NCBI GenBank assembly: GCA_910584965.1 | Contig: CAJUDZ010000025.1 | Location: 1 to 49,943 of the forward strand | Direction of reading: 5' to 3' | DNA: 49,943 nt | From: an uncultured Lachnospiraceae bacterium | GTDB taxonomy: Bacteria; Bacillota; Clostridia; Lachnospirales; Lachnospiraceae | Shown: positions 32,398 to 41,787 of the stretch, piece after piece | How positions within the stretch are numbered: the stretch's first letter is position 1 | Layout of the letters: every line of letters begins with the position of its first letter | Notes under the pieces: generated by a model | Databases searched by the model: none | Seen by the model: only the letters and a program-made list of their open reading frames with translations | Told to the model about the DNA's origin: nothing | Program-made: the position numbers and the translations under genes

Positions 32398-33978
32398 ATG
32401 CAAGAAGCAAAAGATAAGATGATTGATGAGAAGAAGCGGGAAAGAATCATAACCGCATTGCTGATAACAGGAATATTGGGATTCCTGACATTGATCGGAA
32501 TTACGAATCTCTGCCATTTCTGTTACGCGATGGATGCGGATATTGCTTCGGACGCCATTCTCGGAAAACTGATCTGGGACAGTAAAGAAATTATTCCCGG
32601 CACCTGGTATGTGGCGGCAGAGACGCGTATCATCTGCATGGCCAATGTGGCATCGCTTTTTTACGGGCTGACGCATAATCTGTCGCTGGCGGCGGGGCTT
32701 GCGTGCTGTACAATGACGGTGCTGATTATCATCAGCGTGTTTTATTTTGGAAGAGTGGGGCTTTTACTCCGATGGAAAGAAACGCTTCTGTCCGCATTTC
32801 TTTGCCTGATGCTTCCGGCGGGCCTTTCTTTTCTGGAGCTGTCTTATCTGTTTGCGTCCTATTATGCGGTGCATATCGTTATTTTATTTTTTACATTCGG
32901 CGTATATTTGGAGATACACCGGAAAAACCGGATAAATTGGATAAAACTGTCTGCCTGCCTTGTTCCGGCGCTGCTACTGGGCGTGCAGGGAGCAAGAGGA
33001 CTTCTTGTGATATACGGCCCTTTGTTTGGCATGGCGGTTATCTTTGGGCTGTATGAAGTTTATTGCGGGAAAAAACTGAGAAAGACGGATGTGGTCGTCT
33101 GCTTATGGACCGTCGCCATGTTGGCGGTCAGCTTTTGGGGAATGAGTTTTCCTTTTTCTGTCGGACAGGAATTTTCCAGAAATATCCGTAACGGGTTTCA
33201 TAAGTTATGGGCAGAGGTTTTACCCGACATGCTGTGTGCGATGGGGTTTGGCAGTTCCCAGTGTCTGTTGGCCAAAGCAGGCGCGGCGTTTTTAATGCTG
33301 ATCACGGCAGGCCTGGTAATCGATCTTTTGTACCGGATGTGCCGGAAACGGGAAATCGATACGGTGGAGAGGGGCTTTCTGCTCCTGTGCAGTTCACCGG
33401 TAGTAACGGCGTTTATTGTGGCGTTTACGACGGTGGAAGATTCGGAACGGTATTATTTCCTGTTCAGCTTTGTAATGGTATATGGGGCAGTTTTGTTTTT
33501 CCGCAGGATGAGGGCGGATACGGCGTTCCGGCGGGGACTGCGCCTTAGTCTCTGCCTGGTGATTCTGGCGCTGACCACAGAGCGTTTCTGCAATATTTAT
33601 CTTCCCGTTTTAAAGGCAGAAGAGCCGCCGCAGGGAGAAATCAGCGAAGTGGTTTGTTTTCTGGAGGAGCATGATTTTCAGACGGCCTATTCGACGTTCG
33701 AAAATGCCAATCTGATGACTGTTTTGTCTAACGGAAAGACAAGGGTTGCATCCGTCGGTTCCGTGGAAAAGATGAATATCTGCAAATGGATGAGCAGTAC
33801 GGACTGGTATGTGCCCAATGTCCCTTATGAAGAACGGACTGCCTATGTGATTCCGGAATCGCAGATGGAAGCGTTTCAGGCTTTTCTGGCGGTTCACGGA
33901 GAGGATATGAAGCTTGAAGCACAGATCGGAAGATTTTTAATTTACAGTTCCGACTATAATTTTTCCTGTCTGGAATAG
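32398..33978 (+). CDS. Multi-spanning membrane protein, GT-C-like, function unknown
   Basis: A 526-residue protein with about ten membrane segments and a 100-residue soluble end. After the first segment comes an acidic outer loop (AMDADIASDAILGKLIWD) and WYVAAETR; this outline fits GT-C glycosyltransferases or polymer ligases but I recognise no family. I start at the ATG at 32398 behind GGAGG (13 nt, long); an ATG at 32419 is an alternative. It leads five closely packed genes through the aminotransferase. Confidence 0.6.
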   Translation: MQEAKDKMIDEKKRERIITALLITGILGFLTLIGITNLCHFCYAMDADIASDAILGKLIWDSKEIIPGTWYVAAETRIICMANVASLFYGLTHNLSLAAGLACCTMTVLIIISVFYFGRVGLLLRWKETLLSAFLCLMLPAGLSFLELSYLFASYYAVHIVILFFTFGVYLEIHRKNRINWIKLSACLVPALLLGVQGARGLLVIYGPLFGMAVIFGLYEVYCGKKLRKTDVVVCLWTVAMLAVSFWGMSFPFSVGQEFSRNIRNGFHKLWAEVLPDMLCAMGFGSSQCLLAKAGAAFLMLITAGLVIDLLYRMCRKREIDTVERGFLLLCSSPVVTAFIVAFTTVEDSERYYFLFSFVMVYGAVLFFRRMRADTAFRRGLRLSLCLVILALTTERFCNIYLPVLKAEEPPQGEISEVVCFLEEHDFQTAYSTFENANLMTVLSNGKTRVASVGSVEKMNICKWMSSTDWYVPNVPYEERTAYVIPESQMEAFQAFLAVHGEDMKLEAQIGRFLIYSSDYNFSCLE

Positions 33979-33985
33979 GAGCGAA

Positions 33986-35140
33986 ATGGATAAGAAATTT
34001 GACAAGATAATCATCGGCGCCGGACTGTATGGCCTTTATGCGGCGAAATACTGCAGCGACAGGGGTGAAAAGGTGCTGGTGCTCGAATATGATAAAGCGC
34101 CGTTTAAACGGGCGACATATATTAATCAGGCAAGGGTGCATATGGGATATCATTATCCGAGGAGCCTGACGACCGCGATGAAATCGGCCGGATATTTCAG
34201 ACGTTTCGTGGAAGATTTCTCTTTCTGCATCCATGATCAGTTCGAACAGGTTTATGCAACGGCCGGTAATTTTTCATGGACCGACGCAAAACAGTTCATG
34301 AGTTTTTGCAGAGCGGCCGGCATCCGGTGCGAAGAAACGGCTGTTTCGAAGTATTTCAATCCGGGCATGTGCGACGGCGCTTTCCTGACCGAAGAATATA
34401 CCTATGATGCCAGGATACTGCTGGACTATTATGAGCGGCAGCTGAATGACAGAAAGAACGTTACCTTCGTCTATGACGCGCGGACAGAAAAGATTGTCAG
34501 AACGGCGGATGTGTTCGAAGTATGGATGGAGGGAGGCGGAGACCGTTATTCGGCGCCTTATGTGCTGAATGCTTCTTATGCCTCCGTGAATCAGGTAATC
34601 GATAAGCTGGAAGGCGTGGAAAAAGATTTTTTTCAGATAAAATATGAACTGTGTGAAATCATTCTCTGCGAGCCGTCCGACATGATTCGGGGAATCGGGA
34701 TTACCGTTATGGACGGCCCTTTTTTCTCCATTATGCCGTTTGGGAAGACGGGCCTTCATTCGCTGACTTCCGTCACGTTTACGCCTCATGTGACATCCTA
34801 TGAAGTCCGTCCGTCTTTCGGCTGTCAGAAGGGGCTGGATCGTCATGGGAAAGAGAAATGTACGCCGGAAAATCTGGGAAACTGCAGCGACTGCCCTCAT
34901 AAGCCGGATTCGGCGTGGCCATATATGTCGCATCTGGCGGCACAGTATTTAAAGGAAGAGTACGGATATACTTATCAAAAATCGCTGTTTTCCGTCAAGC
35001 CGATTTTAAAATCTTCCGAGGTAGACGATTCCAGGCCTACCGCGGTCAAAGTCCTGAACAGAAAACCGTTTTTTGTCAGCGTTCTTTCGGGAAAGATCAA
35101 TACGGTTTATGATCTGGACGATTATCTGGAGTTATCCTGA
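33986..35140 (+). CDS. FAD-dependent oxidoreductase (DAO-like)
   Basis: A 384-residue protein. Residues 8-20 (IIIGAGLYGLYAA) are the FAD-binding GxGxxG site, followed by VLVLEYD. The rest resembles glycine/D-amino-acid oxidase or UDP-galactopyranose mutase-like enzymes. An odd feature is a cysteine group in the latter half, GCQKG...KEKC...NCSDCPHKP (about residues 278-308), which may bind a metal. It lies 8 bp after the membrane protein gene and should act on a nucleotide sugar or lipid-linked sugar; substrate unknown. Confidence 0.7.
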   Translation: MDKKFDKIIIGAGLYGLYAAKYCSDRGEKVLVLEYDKAPFKRATYINQARVHMGYHYPRSLTTAMKSAGYFRRFVEDFSFCIHDQFEQVYATAGNFSWTDAKQFMSFCRAAGIRCEETAVSKYFNPGMCDGAFLTEEYTYDARILLDYYERQLNDRKNVTFVYDARTEKIVRTADVFEVWMEGGGDRYSAPYVLNASYASVNQVIDKLEGVEKDFFQIKYELCEIILCEPSDMIRGIGITVMDGPFFSIMPFGKTGLHSLTSVTFTPHVTSYEVRPSFGCQKGLDRHGKEKCTPENLGNCSDCPHKPDSAWPYMSHLAAQYLKEEYGYTYQKSLFSVKPILKSSEVDDSRPTAVKVLNRKPFFVSVLSGKINTVYDLDDYLELS

Positions 35141-35178
35141 CCGGGAAAAAGGGTCGGGAGAAAGGCACGTTTTTATAT

Positions 35179-36132
35179 ATGAACAATCCGAAAAAAGAAA
35201 AAAAATTTATTTCTCTGGTAGTTTATCTTCACAATGTGGAAGGTTATATTCAGCACTTTATGTCAAAGATCATTCCGGTATGCGAACGTTCTTTTCAGGA
35301 CTTCGAGATTGTCTGCGTGGATGACGGCTGTACGGACGGTACGGTTGAAAGGCTGAAAGAGTATCTGGAGCAAAACCAGGTAAAAGCCATGGTGAATGTC
35401 ATTCATATGAGTTTTTTCCAGGGAATGGAAAGCGCGATGAATGCGGGCCGTGATATCGCGATCGGGGATTTTGTATATGAATTTGACGATGTGTTCGTGG
35501 ACTACCAGCCGGAGATGCTTTTAAAAGTCTATGAAAAAATGTTGGAAGGAAACGATATCGTTGCGGCGAGCAGCCGGGGAAAACTGCGTTTTACTTCAAG
35601 AGTTTTTTATGCGCTGTATAATCTGACGAGCCGTTCCAATAACAAAATCGGACCGGAAACGTTCCGCATTGTGTCCAGGCGCGCGATTAACCGCATTAAG
35701 TCGATGGGGCAGTATATTCCTTACCGGAAAGCGGTGTACAGCAACTGCGGGCTCAGCATGGCGACGCTTTATTATGAAAGCACGGATAAAACGGCGCGGG
35801 TGAAAAATAAAATCGTAACGTCCGAGAGGACTTCGCTGGCGTTCGATTCCTTTATTTATTTTACGAATGTACTGGAACGGCTGTCCATGGCGGTCTGCGC
35901 CGTATTTCTGTTAGTGACGGTGGGCGTCGGCATTTATATCGTTTTCGATATTTTCAGCGACAGCAAACCGGTGGAAGGCTGGATTTCCACGATGGGATTT
36001 CTGGCGCTCGGCTTTTTCGGCGTGTTTGCGCTGCTGACGATCATTTTGAAATATTTGTCCGTCGTGCTGAATCTGATCTTTAAACAACAGAGGTATCTGA
36101 TCGCGGATATCGAGAAAGTGGCCAGCCACTGA
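35179..36132 (+). CDS. Family 2 glycosyltransferase, GtrB/ArnC-like
   Basis: A 317-residue protein: GT-A domain (1-220) with VCVDDGCTDGT (first acidic motif) and two C-terminal membrane segments (about 235-256 and 272-297), the architecture and length of ArnC/GtrB polyprenyl-phosphate glycosyltransferases. The second motif, normally DADLQ, reads EFDDVFVDY here, so activity or metal binding may be altered. It should load a sugar on undecaprenyl phosphate at the inner membrane face. Confidence 0.82.
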   Translation: MNNPKKEKKFISLVVYLHNVEGYIQHFMSKIIPVCERSFQDFEIVCVDDGCTDGTVERLKEYLEQNQVKAMVNVIHMSFFQGMESAMNAGRDIAIGDFVYEFDDVFVDYQPEMLLKVYEKMLEGNDIVAASSRGKLRFTSRVFYALYNLTSRSNNKIGPETFRIVSRRAINRIKSMGQYIPYRKAVYSNCGLSMATLYYESTDKTARVKNKIVTSERTSLAFDSFIYFTNVLERLSMAVCAVFLLVTVGVGIYIVFDIFSDSKPVEGWISTMGFLALGFFGVFALLTIILKYLSVVLNLIFKQQRYLIADIEKVASH

Positions 36133-36196
36133 CAGGGAATGGCCGGTATTGAAAGAAAGGGATGCCGTCGGGCATCGTCGGGGAGGGGCATGAGAG

Positions 36197-36961
36197 ATGG
36201 GCTGTGAGGTACAAAGCATTCATTTGCTGTTTCCGGTATTGAACGAACGGTTAAGGCTTCGTAACGGAATCGAAAAAACGATGAAATATTTGCGAAATAA
36301 TGTCGATATTGCGTATAAGCTGACGATTCTGGACAACGGTTCCGATGACGAGACGCCGGAGATCGGAAAGGAGCTGGAGGAAAAATACCCGGAAGTCACA
36401 TATGTCCGCCTGAACGAACGGGGCGTCGGCCTGGCTTTCCGGGAAGGAATCCGTCTGAACCGGAGCGATATTGTCGGCTATATGGATATCGATCTTTCCA
36501 CGGATTTAAAATATCTTGGAAGGACGATTAAACTGTTTCAGAAAAAACCGGAACTGCAATATGTAAACGGCAGCAGATTCCACAGAAAATCGGAGACAAA
36601 AGGCAGAAAATGGTATCGTAAGATTACCTCCATGGGGCTTGTTTTTCTGTTAAAGGCCATTTTTCATATGAAGGCGACGGACGCGCTCTGCGGCTTTACA
36701 TTCCTCAGAAAAGAAGCGGCCGATGCGCTGGTTTTACAATGCAGCGATGACAACGGGTGGTTTTATACGGTGGAATTTCTGCTTCGGGCGGAACGAAACG
36801 GCATGGTCATTTATGAAATGCCGGTGGAGTGGCAGGAAGATTACAATACGACGGTGAAAGTTTTTAAGACGATAAAGAACTATATCGTACAGATATACAG
36901 GCTGCAAAGAACATTACACAGGGAAAAACAGGGGAAAAACGATCATGTTAAAAAGAATTGA
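36197..36961 (+). CDS. Family 2 glycosyltransferase, DPM1-like
   Basis: A 254-residue soluble GT-A enzyme: LLFPVLNERLRLRNGIEKT, LDNGSDDETPEI and GYMDIDLSTDLK are the nucleotide- and acceptor-site motifs of dolichol/polyprenyl-phosphate mannosyltransferase-like proteins. Unlike its neighbour it has no C-terminal membrane segments. Its end overlaps the aminotransferase start by 17 bp. Confidence 0.82.
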   Translation: MGCEVQSIHLLFPVLNERLRLRNGIEKTMKYLRNNVDIAYKLTILDNGSDDETPEIGKELEEKYPEVTYVRLNERGVGLAFREGIRLNRSDIVGYMDIDLSTDLKYLGRTIKLFQKKPELQYVNGSRFHRKSETKGRKWYRKITSMGLVFLLKAIFHMKATDALCGFTFLRKEAADALVLQCSDDNGWFYTVEFLLRAERNGMVIYEMPVEWQEDYNTTVKVFKTIKNYIVQIYRLQRTLHREKQGKNDHVKKN

Positions 36962-38045
36962 TCTATCGAGGGATTATCGGAAACATCAGGCAGAATATAT
37001 GGAGGCAGTACGCGCGGTCTGTGAAGAAACCGCGTTTTCCGGCGGAAAATTCGCGGACCGGTTCGACGAAGAATTTGCCGGGTATTGCGGCGTTCCTTAT
37101 GCGGCCGGGGTCAATAACGGCACTTCTGCGCTGCACTGTGCGATGATGGCGCTGGGAATCGGCGAAGGCGACGAGGTCATTGTGCCGGCCAATACTTATA
37201 TCGCTACGGCCTGGGGAGTGACCTATACGGGAGCGGTGCCTGTTTTTGCGGACTGTACCGCCGATACATGGGAAATCGATCCGGCCAGCGTCAGGAAGAA
37301 AATCACGGAAAAAACAAAGGCGGTTATCGGCGTTCATTTATATGGCCAGCCTTTCGCTTACAGGGAAATCAAACAGATCGCGGATGAGCACGGGCTTTTT
37401 GTCGTGGAAGACTGTGCCCAGGCACACGGCGCGCTCTATGAGGGAGAAATGGTCGGCGGTCTGGGAGAACTCGGGTGCTTTTCTTTTTATCCCGGTAAGA
37501 ATCTGTATGCGTTCGGAGAGGGCGGCAGCGTTACCTGCCGGAAAAAAGAATATTTTGACGCCATTACGACGATCAAGAATCAGGGATGCCAGGTGCGTTA
37601 TTATCATGACGTCATCGGTTATAATTACCGTCTGGAAGGGCTTCAGGGAGCCGTGCTGAGCGTGAGTCTGAAATATCTGCCCGAATGGACAAAACGGAGA
37701 AGAGAGATCGGAGAACGGTATATCCGGGAAATCACCAACCCGCTGTTTACGATGCAGGCCCATCCGGCGAATACATCTCCCGTATATCATCTGTTCGTCG
37801 TGACCGTGGAAAATCCCGATCATTTGATCGCTTATATGGAAGAAAAGGGAATGGAATGCAATAAGCATTATCCCGTTCCCTGCCATTTGCAGAAAGCCTA
37901 TCGGGAGCTGGGATATCAGAGAGGCGACTGTCCGAATGCGGAATATCTGGCAGATCACTGTGTTACGCTTCCGCTGTTTCCGGAAATGGAGGAAGCGGAG
38001 ATACAAATGGTAATCGATGCGTGCAATGCTTACAGGGGTGCATAA
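36945..38045 (+). CDS. DegT/DnrJ/EryC1 sugar aminotransferase
   Basis: A 366-residue PLP enzyme. The lysine that binds PLP is K185 (SFYPGKNLYAFGEGG), with VEDCAQAHGA (D156) and NNGTSALHCA for phosphate binding. It should place an amino group on a nucleotide ketosugar (WecE, ArnB or FdtB type); the sugar cannot be told. It closes the cassette; the next gene, ecfA1, starts on the base after its stop. Confidence 0.88.
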   Translation: MLKRIDLSRDYRKHQAEYMEAVRAVCEETAFSGGKFADRFDEEFAGYCGVPYAAGVNNGTSALHCAMMALGIGEGDEVIVPANTYIATAWGVTYTGAVPVFADCTADTWEIDPASVRKKITEKTKAVIGVHLYGQPFAYREIKQIADEHGLFVVEDCAQAHGALYEGEMVGGLGELGCFSFYPGKNLYAFGEGGSVTCRKKEYFDAITTIKNQGCQVRYYHDVIGYNYRLEGLQGAVLSVSLKYLPEWTKRRREIGERYIREITNPLFTMQAHPANTSPVYHLFVVTVENPDHLIAYMEEKGMECNKHYPVPCHLQKAYRELGYQRGDCPNAEYLADHCVTLPLFPEMEEAEIQMVIDACNAYRGA

Positions 38046-38909
38046 ATGGGAATCATAAAGACGGAAAAATTAGTATTTGAATATATCAGACGGGATGAAG
38101 AAGGAAACGTGGAAGGCATTACCCGCGCGGTGGATGAGGTCGATCTGGATGTAAAACAGGGAGATTTCGTTGCGGTCTTAGGCCATAACGGGTCGGGGAA
38201 ATCCACACTGGCCAAGCATATCAATGCCATTCTTTACCCGACGGAAGGAACGGTCTGGGTGGACGGCATGGATACCTCCCAGGAGAAGAATCTCTGGGAT
38301 GTGCGGCAGAGCGCCGGCATGGTGTTCCAGAACCCGGATAACCAGATCATCGGCCAGGTGGTCGAAGAGGATGTGGGATTCGGACCGGAAAATATGGGCG
38401 TCCCGACGGCGGAAATCTGGGAGCGGGTGGAAGAAAGCCTGAAAGCCGTCGGTATGTATGAATACCGGAAGCATTCTCCGAATAAACTTTCCGGCGGGCA
38501 GAAACAGCGGGTATCGATTGCGGGCGTCATCGCCATGCACCCGAAATGTATTATTCTGGATGAGCCGACGGCGATGCTGGATCCGAACGGCCGTAAAGAA
38601 GTGGTGCGCGCGGTGCGGGCGCTGAATATGGCGGAAGGCATCACGGTCGTTCTGATCACGCATTATATGGAAGAAATTATCAACGCGGATAAGGTCTTTG
38701 TCATGGATAAGGGAAAAATTGCCATGCAGGGCACGCCGAAAGAAATTTTCTCCCATGTGGAACAGTTGAAAGAACTGCGTCTGGATGTGCCGCAGGTAAC
38801 GCTTCTGGCCCATGAGCTGCAAAAAAAGGGGCTGGAGATACCGGACGGGATTCTGACGACGGAAGAACTAGTCGGACATTTGGGGAGAGTTTTTAAGGAG
38901 AATATATGA
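38046..38909 (+). CDS. ecfA1: ECF transporter ATPase EcfA1
   Basis: A 287-residue ATPase. Walker A GHNGSGKST, Q-loop MVFQNPDNQI, signature LSGGQKQRV, Walker B CIILDEPTAMLDP. The QNPDNQ string is typical of EcfA1. With EcfA2 and EcfT it forms the shared energy module that serves vitamin-binding S components encoded elsewhere. Its start touches the aminotransferase stop; in related genomes it follows rplQ, so the 26-38 kb block is an insertion in that order. Confidence 0.93.
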   Translation: MGIIKTEKLVFEYIRRDEEGNVEGITRAVDEVDLDVKQGDFVAVLGHNGSGKSTLAKHINAILYPTEGTVWVDGMDTSQEKNLWDVRQSAGMVFQNPDNQIIGQVVEEDVGFGPENMGVPTAEIWERVEESLKAVGMYEYRKHSPNKLSGGQKQRVSIAGVIAMHPKCIILDEPTAMLDPNGRKEVVRAVRALNMAEGITVVLITHYMEEIINADKVFVMDKGKIAMQGTPKEIFSHVEQLKELRLDVPQVTLLAHELQKKGLEIPDGILTTEELVGHLGRVFKENI

Positions 38910-38951
38910 TTATGGTTTCTGTGTCTGCCAGTGCAGACGGATCGGAGTAAC

Positions 38952-39800
38952 ATGCCTTTGATATTAGATCATGTAGATTATGTATACGGCGGCGATACGG
39001 AACTGGCCGTCCATGCCTTAAAGGATGTGAACCTCGTCATACCGGACGGGCAGTTTATCGGACTGATCGGTCATACCGGTTCCGGTAAGTCAACGCTCGT
39101 GCAGCATTTAAACGGTCTGATAAAGCCGACGGGCGGTGCGATATATTTTAACGGTGAAGACATCCATGATGCGGATTATGACAAAAAGAAGCTCCGCAGC
39201 AAAGTGGGCCTGGTTTTTCAGTATCCGGAGCACCAGCTTTTTGAGATCGATGTGTTCAGCGACGTCTGCTTTGGACCGAAAAACCTCGGACTTCCGGCAA
39301 AAGAAGTGGAACTGCGGGCTTATGCGGCATTGAAACAGGTGGGGCTGGAAGACGAGTTCTTTTACCAGTCGCCTTTTGATCTGTCCGGCGGACAGAAGCG
39401 GAGAGTCGCGATTGCCGGTGTTTTGGCAATGAAGCCCGATATACTCGTGCTGGACGAACCGACGGCAGGACTCGACCCTAAGGGGAGAGATGAAATCCTG
39501 GATCAGATAGCGGCCCTGCATAAGGAAACGGGCATTACGGTCATCCTCGTTTCACACAGCATGGAAGACGTGGCCAAATATGTGGAACGCATTATCGTCA
39601 TGAACAAAGGAAGCGTGCTCTATGACGATACGCCGAAAGAAGTATTCCGGCATTACAGGGAACTGGAACAGGTTGGTCTGGCTGCCCCTCAGGTTACGTA
39701 TATCATGCAGGCGCTCCGGGAACAGGGCATACCGGTTGATACGGATGTCACAACAATTTCGGAGGCGCGGGACGAGATCCGGCGTGCGCTCGGCCGTTGA
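38952..39800 (+). CDS. ecfA2: ECF transporter ATPase EcfA2
   Basis: A 282-residue ATPase with GHTGSGKST, LVFQYPEHQLFE (the YPEHQ form of EcfA2), LSGGQKRRV and LVLDEPTAGLDPKG. I use the ATG at 38952; GGAG is only 4 nt away, and the frame is open to a GTG at 38931. Forms a heterodimer with EcfA1. Confidence 0.93.
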   Translation: MPLILDHVDYVYGGDTELAVHALKDVNLVIPDGQFIGLIGHTGSGKSTLVQHLNGLIKPTGGAIYFNGEDIHDADYDKKKLRSKVGLVFQYPEHQLFEIDVFSDVCFGPKNLGLPAKEVELRAYAALKQVGLEDEFFYQSPFDLSGGQKRRVAIAGVLAMKPDILVLDEPTAGLDPKGRDEILDQIAALHKETGITVILVSHSMEDVAKYVERIIVMNKGSVLYDDTPKEVFRHYRELEQVGLAAPQVTYIMQALREQGIPVDTDVTTISEARDEIRRALGR

Positions 39801-39911
39801 TGAACGGACGAAACTGAGGCTGCGCTGCCGGGCTGTGAACATACAGGGCCGGCCAATCCGGGCCGGAATGAAAAGTCTGCGTCAGCGGACGGATGGGAGT
39901 AAGAAAAAATT

Positions 39912-40724
39912 ATGTTACGAGATATTACATTGGGCCAGTATTATCAGGCGGATTCCGTCATTCATAAACTGGACCCGCGGGTAAAACTGATAGCGACAAT
40001 CACTTTTATTATTTCACTTTTCATCGTCAAAAACATCGTCGGCTATGTGATTGCGGCGGCTTTTTTAGCCTGTGCCATTAAGCTGTCCAAAGTGCCTTTC
40101 CGCTTCATGGTGAAGGGGATGCGGGCGATTGTTTTTCTGCTGCTGCTTACGGTTGTCTTCAACCTGTTTCTGACGCCGGGCGAAGCGCTCATTTCCGTCT
40201 GGAAGCTGACCATTACGAAGGAAGGTCTTCGGACGGCTGTTTTCATGGCAATCCGTCTTACTTTCCTGATTATCGGTTCTTCGGTCATGACGCTGACCAC
40301 CACGCCCAATAACCTGACGGATGGGATGGAAAAACTGATGGGGCCGCTGAAAGTTTTGAAAGTGCCGGTACATGAAGTCGCGATGATGATGTCCATCGCC
40401 TTACGCTTTATCCCGGTTCTGTTAGAAGAAACGGATAAGATCATGAAGGCCCAGATCGCAAGAGGTGCGGACTTCGAGAGCGGGAATCTGATCAAAAAAG
40501 CCAAAAGCCTGGTGCCGCTGCTCGTCCCCCTTTTTATCTCAGCTTTCAGAAGGGCAAACGATCTTGCGATGGCGATGGAGGCCAGATGCTACCGGGGCGG
40601 GGAGAACCGCACGAAAATGAAGCCCCTGCAATATAAAAAAAGAGACGGAATCGCCTATCTTTTCCTTGTCTGCTATCTGGCAGTCTGCGTCGGTGCGAAT
40701 GTGCTTGTCCGTCTGCCCTTTTGA
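39912..40724 (+). CDS. ecfT: ECF transporter transmembrane protein EcfT
   Basis: A 270-residue membrane protein with five or six membrane segments. The two coupling-helix motifs are QIARGADFE (classic Ala-Arg-Gly) and MEARCYRGGENRT (Ala-Arg-Cys in the second). It joins the ATPase pair to the S component. It lies 111 bp after ecfA2. Confidence 0.93.
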   Translation: MLRDITLGQYYQADSVIHKLDPRVKLIATITFIISLFIVKNIVGYVIAAAFLACAIKLSKVPFRFMVKGMRAIVFLLLLTVVFNLFLTPGEALISVWKLTITKEGLRTAVFMAIRLTFLIIGSSVMTLTTTPNNLTDGMEKLMGPLKVLKVPVHEVAMMMSIALRFIPVLLEETDKIMKAQIARGADFESGNLIKKAKSLVPLLVPLFISAFRRANDLAMAMEARCYRGGENRTKMKPLQYKKRDGIAYLFLVCYLAVCVGANVLVRLPF

Positions 40725-40769
40725 CACTGTCCGAATGCGAGGCTTGTGAGAAAGGCAGGGGGGATTGAT

Positions 40770-41507
40770 ATGAAAAGAATTATGCTGACGGTAGCCTATG
40801 ACGGGACGAATTATCACGGCTGGCAGAGACAGCCTAACGGAGAAACGATCGAGAGCGTGCTGAACCGGTGCCTTACCGCTCTGCTGCGGGAAGAGATCGA
40901 AGTCATCGGCGCGAGCCGGACGGATTCCGGCGTTCATGCGCTCTGTAATATTGCCGTTTTTGATACCAATACCAATATTCCGCCGGAGAAACTTTCCTAT
41001 GCGCTCAACGCGAGGCTTCCGGCGGATATTAAAATTCAGGGTTCCAAAGAAGTGGACGCTTCTTTTCACCCAAGACACTGTGACAGCCGGAAGACCTATG
41101 AGTACAGAATCTATAATGCGGAATTTCCGATGCCTGCAGAAAGACTGTACGCCCATTTTTCCTATGTCCCATATGATGTGGAGCGCATGAAAAAGGCGGC
41201 CCGGTATTTTGAAGGTACCCATGACTTTAAAAGTTTTTGCAGTACCGATACCCATGTGGAAAATACCGTGCGGCAGATCGAACACGTGGAAGTAAATAAA
41301 AACGAAAATAAGATCGTCATCCGGGCGGTTGGCAGAGGATTCCTTTATAATATGGTAAGAATCATGGCCGGAACACTGATGGAAGTGGGCAGAGGAAATC
41401 TTGAACCACAGGATATGGAACGGATTCTTGCGGCAAAAGACCGGAGCGCGGCCGGACCCACCGCACCCGCCTGCGGGCTTACACTGACAGGATATGAGTT
41501 TTTGTAA
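40770..41507 (+). CDS. truA: tRNA pseudouridine(38-40) synthase
   Basis: A 245-residue synthase. The catalytic aspartate is in GASRTDSGVHA; LTVAYDGTNYHGWQRQP and GRGFLYNMVRIMAGTL are conserved. It modifies the anticodon arm of tRNA. I start at 40770, after AGGGGGGATTGAT; the frame is open to 40746. Confidence 0.95.
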   Translation: MKRIMLTVAYDGTNYHGWQRQPNGETIESVLNRCLTALLREEIEVIGASRTDSGVHALCNIAVFDTNTNIPPEKLSYALNARLPADIKIQGSKEVDASFHPRHCDSRKTYEYRIYNAEFPMPAERLYAHFSYVPYDVERMKKAARYFEGTHDFKSFCSTDTHVENTVRQIEHVEVNKNENKIVIRAVGRGFLYNMVRIMAGTLMEVGRGNLEPQDMERILAAKDRSAAGPTAPACGLTLTGYEFL

Positions 41508-41578
41508 GAGCCGGGAATAAGGAAAACAAATCCGGCGGCGGGGAAGGCTTTTTCAGGCAAATATTTGAAAAAAATCAG

Positions 41579-41607
41579 TTGACACGCGTGGACACGTATA
41601 ATATAAT
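41579..41607 (+). promoter_or_regulatory. Consensus promoter of rplM-rpsI
   Basis: TTGACA (41579-41584), 17 bp, TATAAT (41602-41607): perfect sigma-A consensus. The leader to rplM is about 170 nt. Confidence 0.88.
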
Positions 41608-41613
41608 ATTTAA

Positions 41614-41787
41614 CTGTGACAATGTTTAAAAATGCTTTGCCACAGCCCCGGTAAGGCATTTTGAATAGAGGTACCAGAAGGATGATTTGGAGATCTTTTC
41701 GTGTGGCCGGACATCTGCGCGGCGGGATCGGAAGAACATCAAAGCAGACAATCAAAAGAAAGTATTGATTATCATGGAGGGAATACA
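41614..41787 (+). ncRNA. Candidate L13 autoregulatory leader
   Basis: The rplM leader contains a 13-bp stem: AAAATGCTTTGCC (41629-41641) with GGTAAGGCATTTT (41650-41662), loop of 8. The position, 5' to rplM, is that of the Firmicute L13 leader, but I cannot confirm a match to that RNA model by eye. A weak run of T after the stem would also allow partial termination. Confidence 0.45.

Noticed and set aside
37338..38006. 222-residue minus-strand frame
   Set aside because: Antisense to the DegT aminotransferase with its clear PLP lysine.
26121..38045. Whole envelope block as a mobile island
   Set aside because: It does interrupt the usual rplQ-ecfA1 order, but no integrase, transposase or flanking repeats were found and base composition resembles the neighbours.
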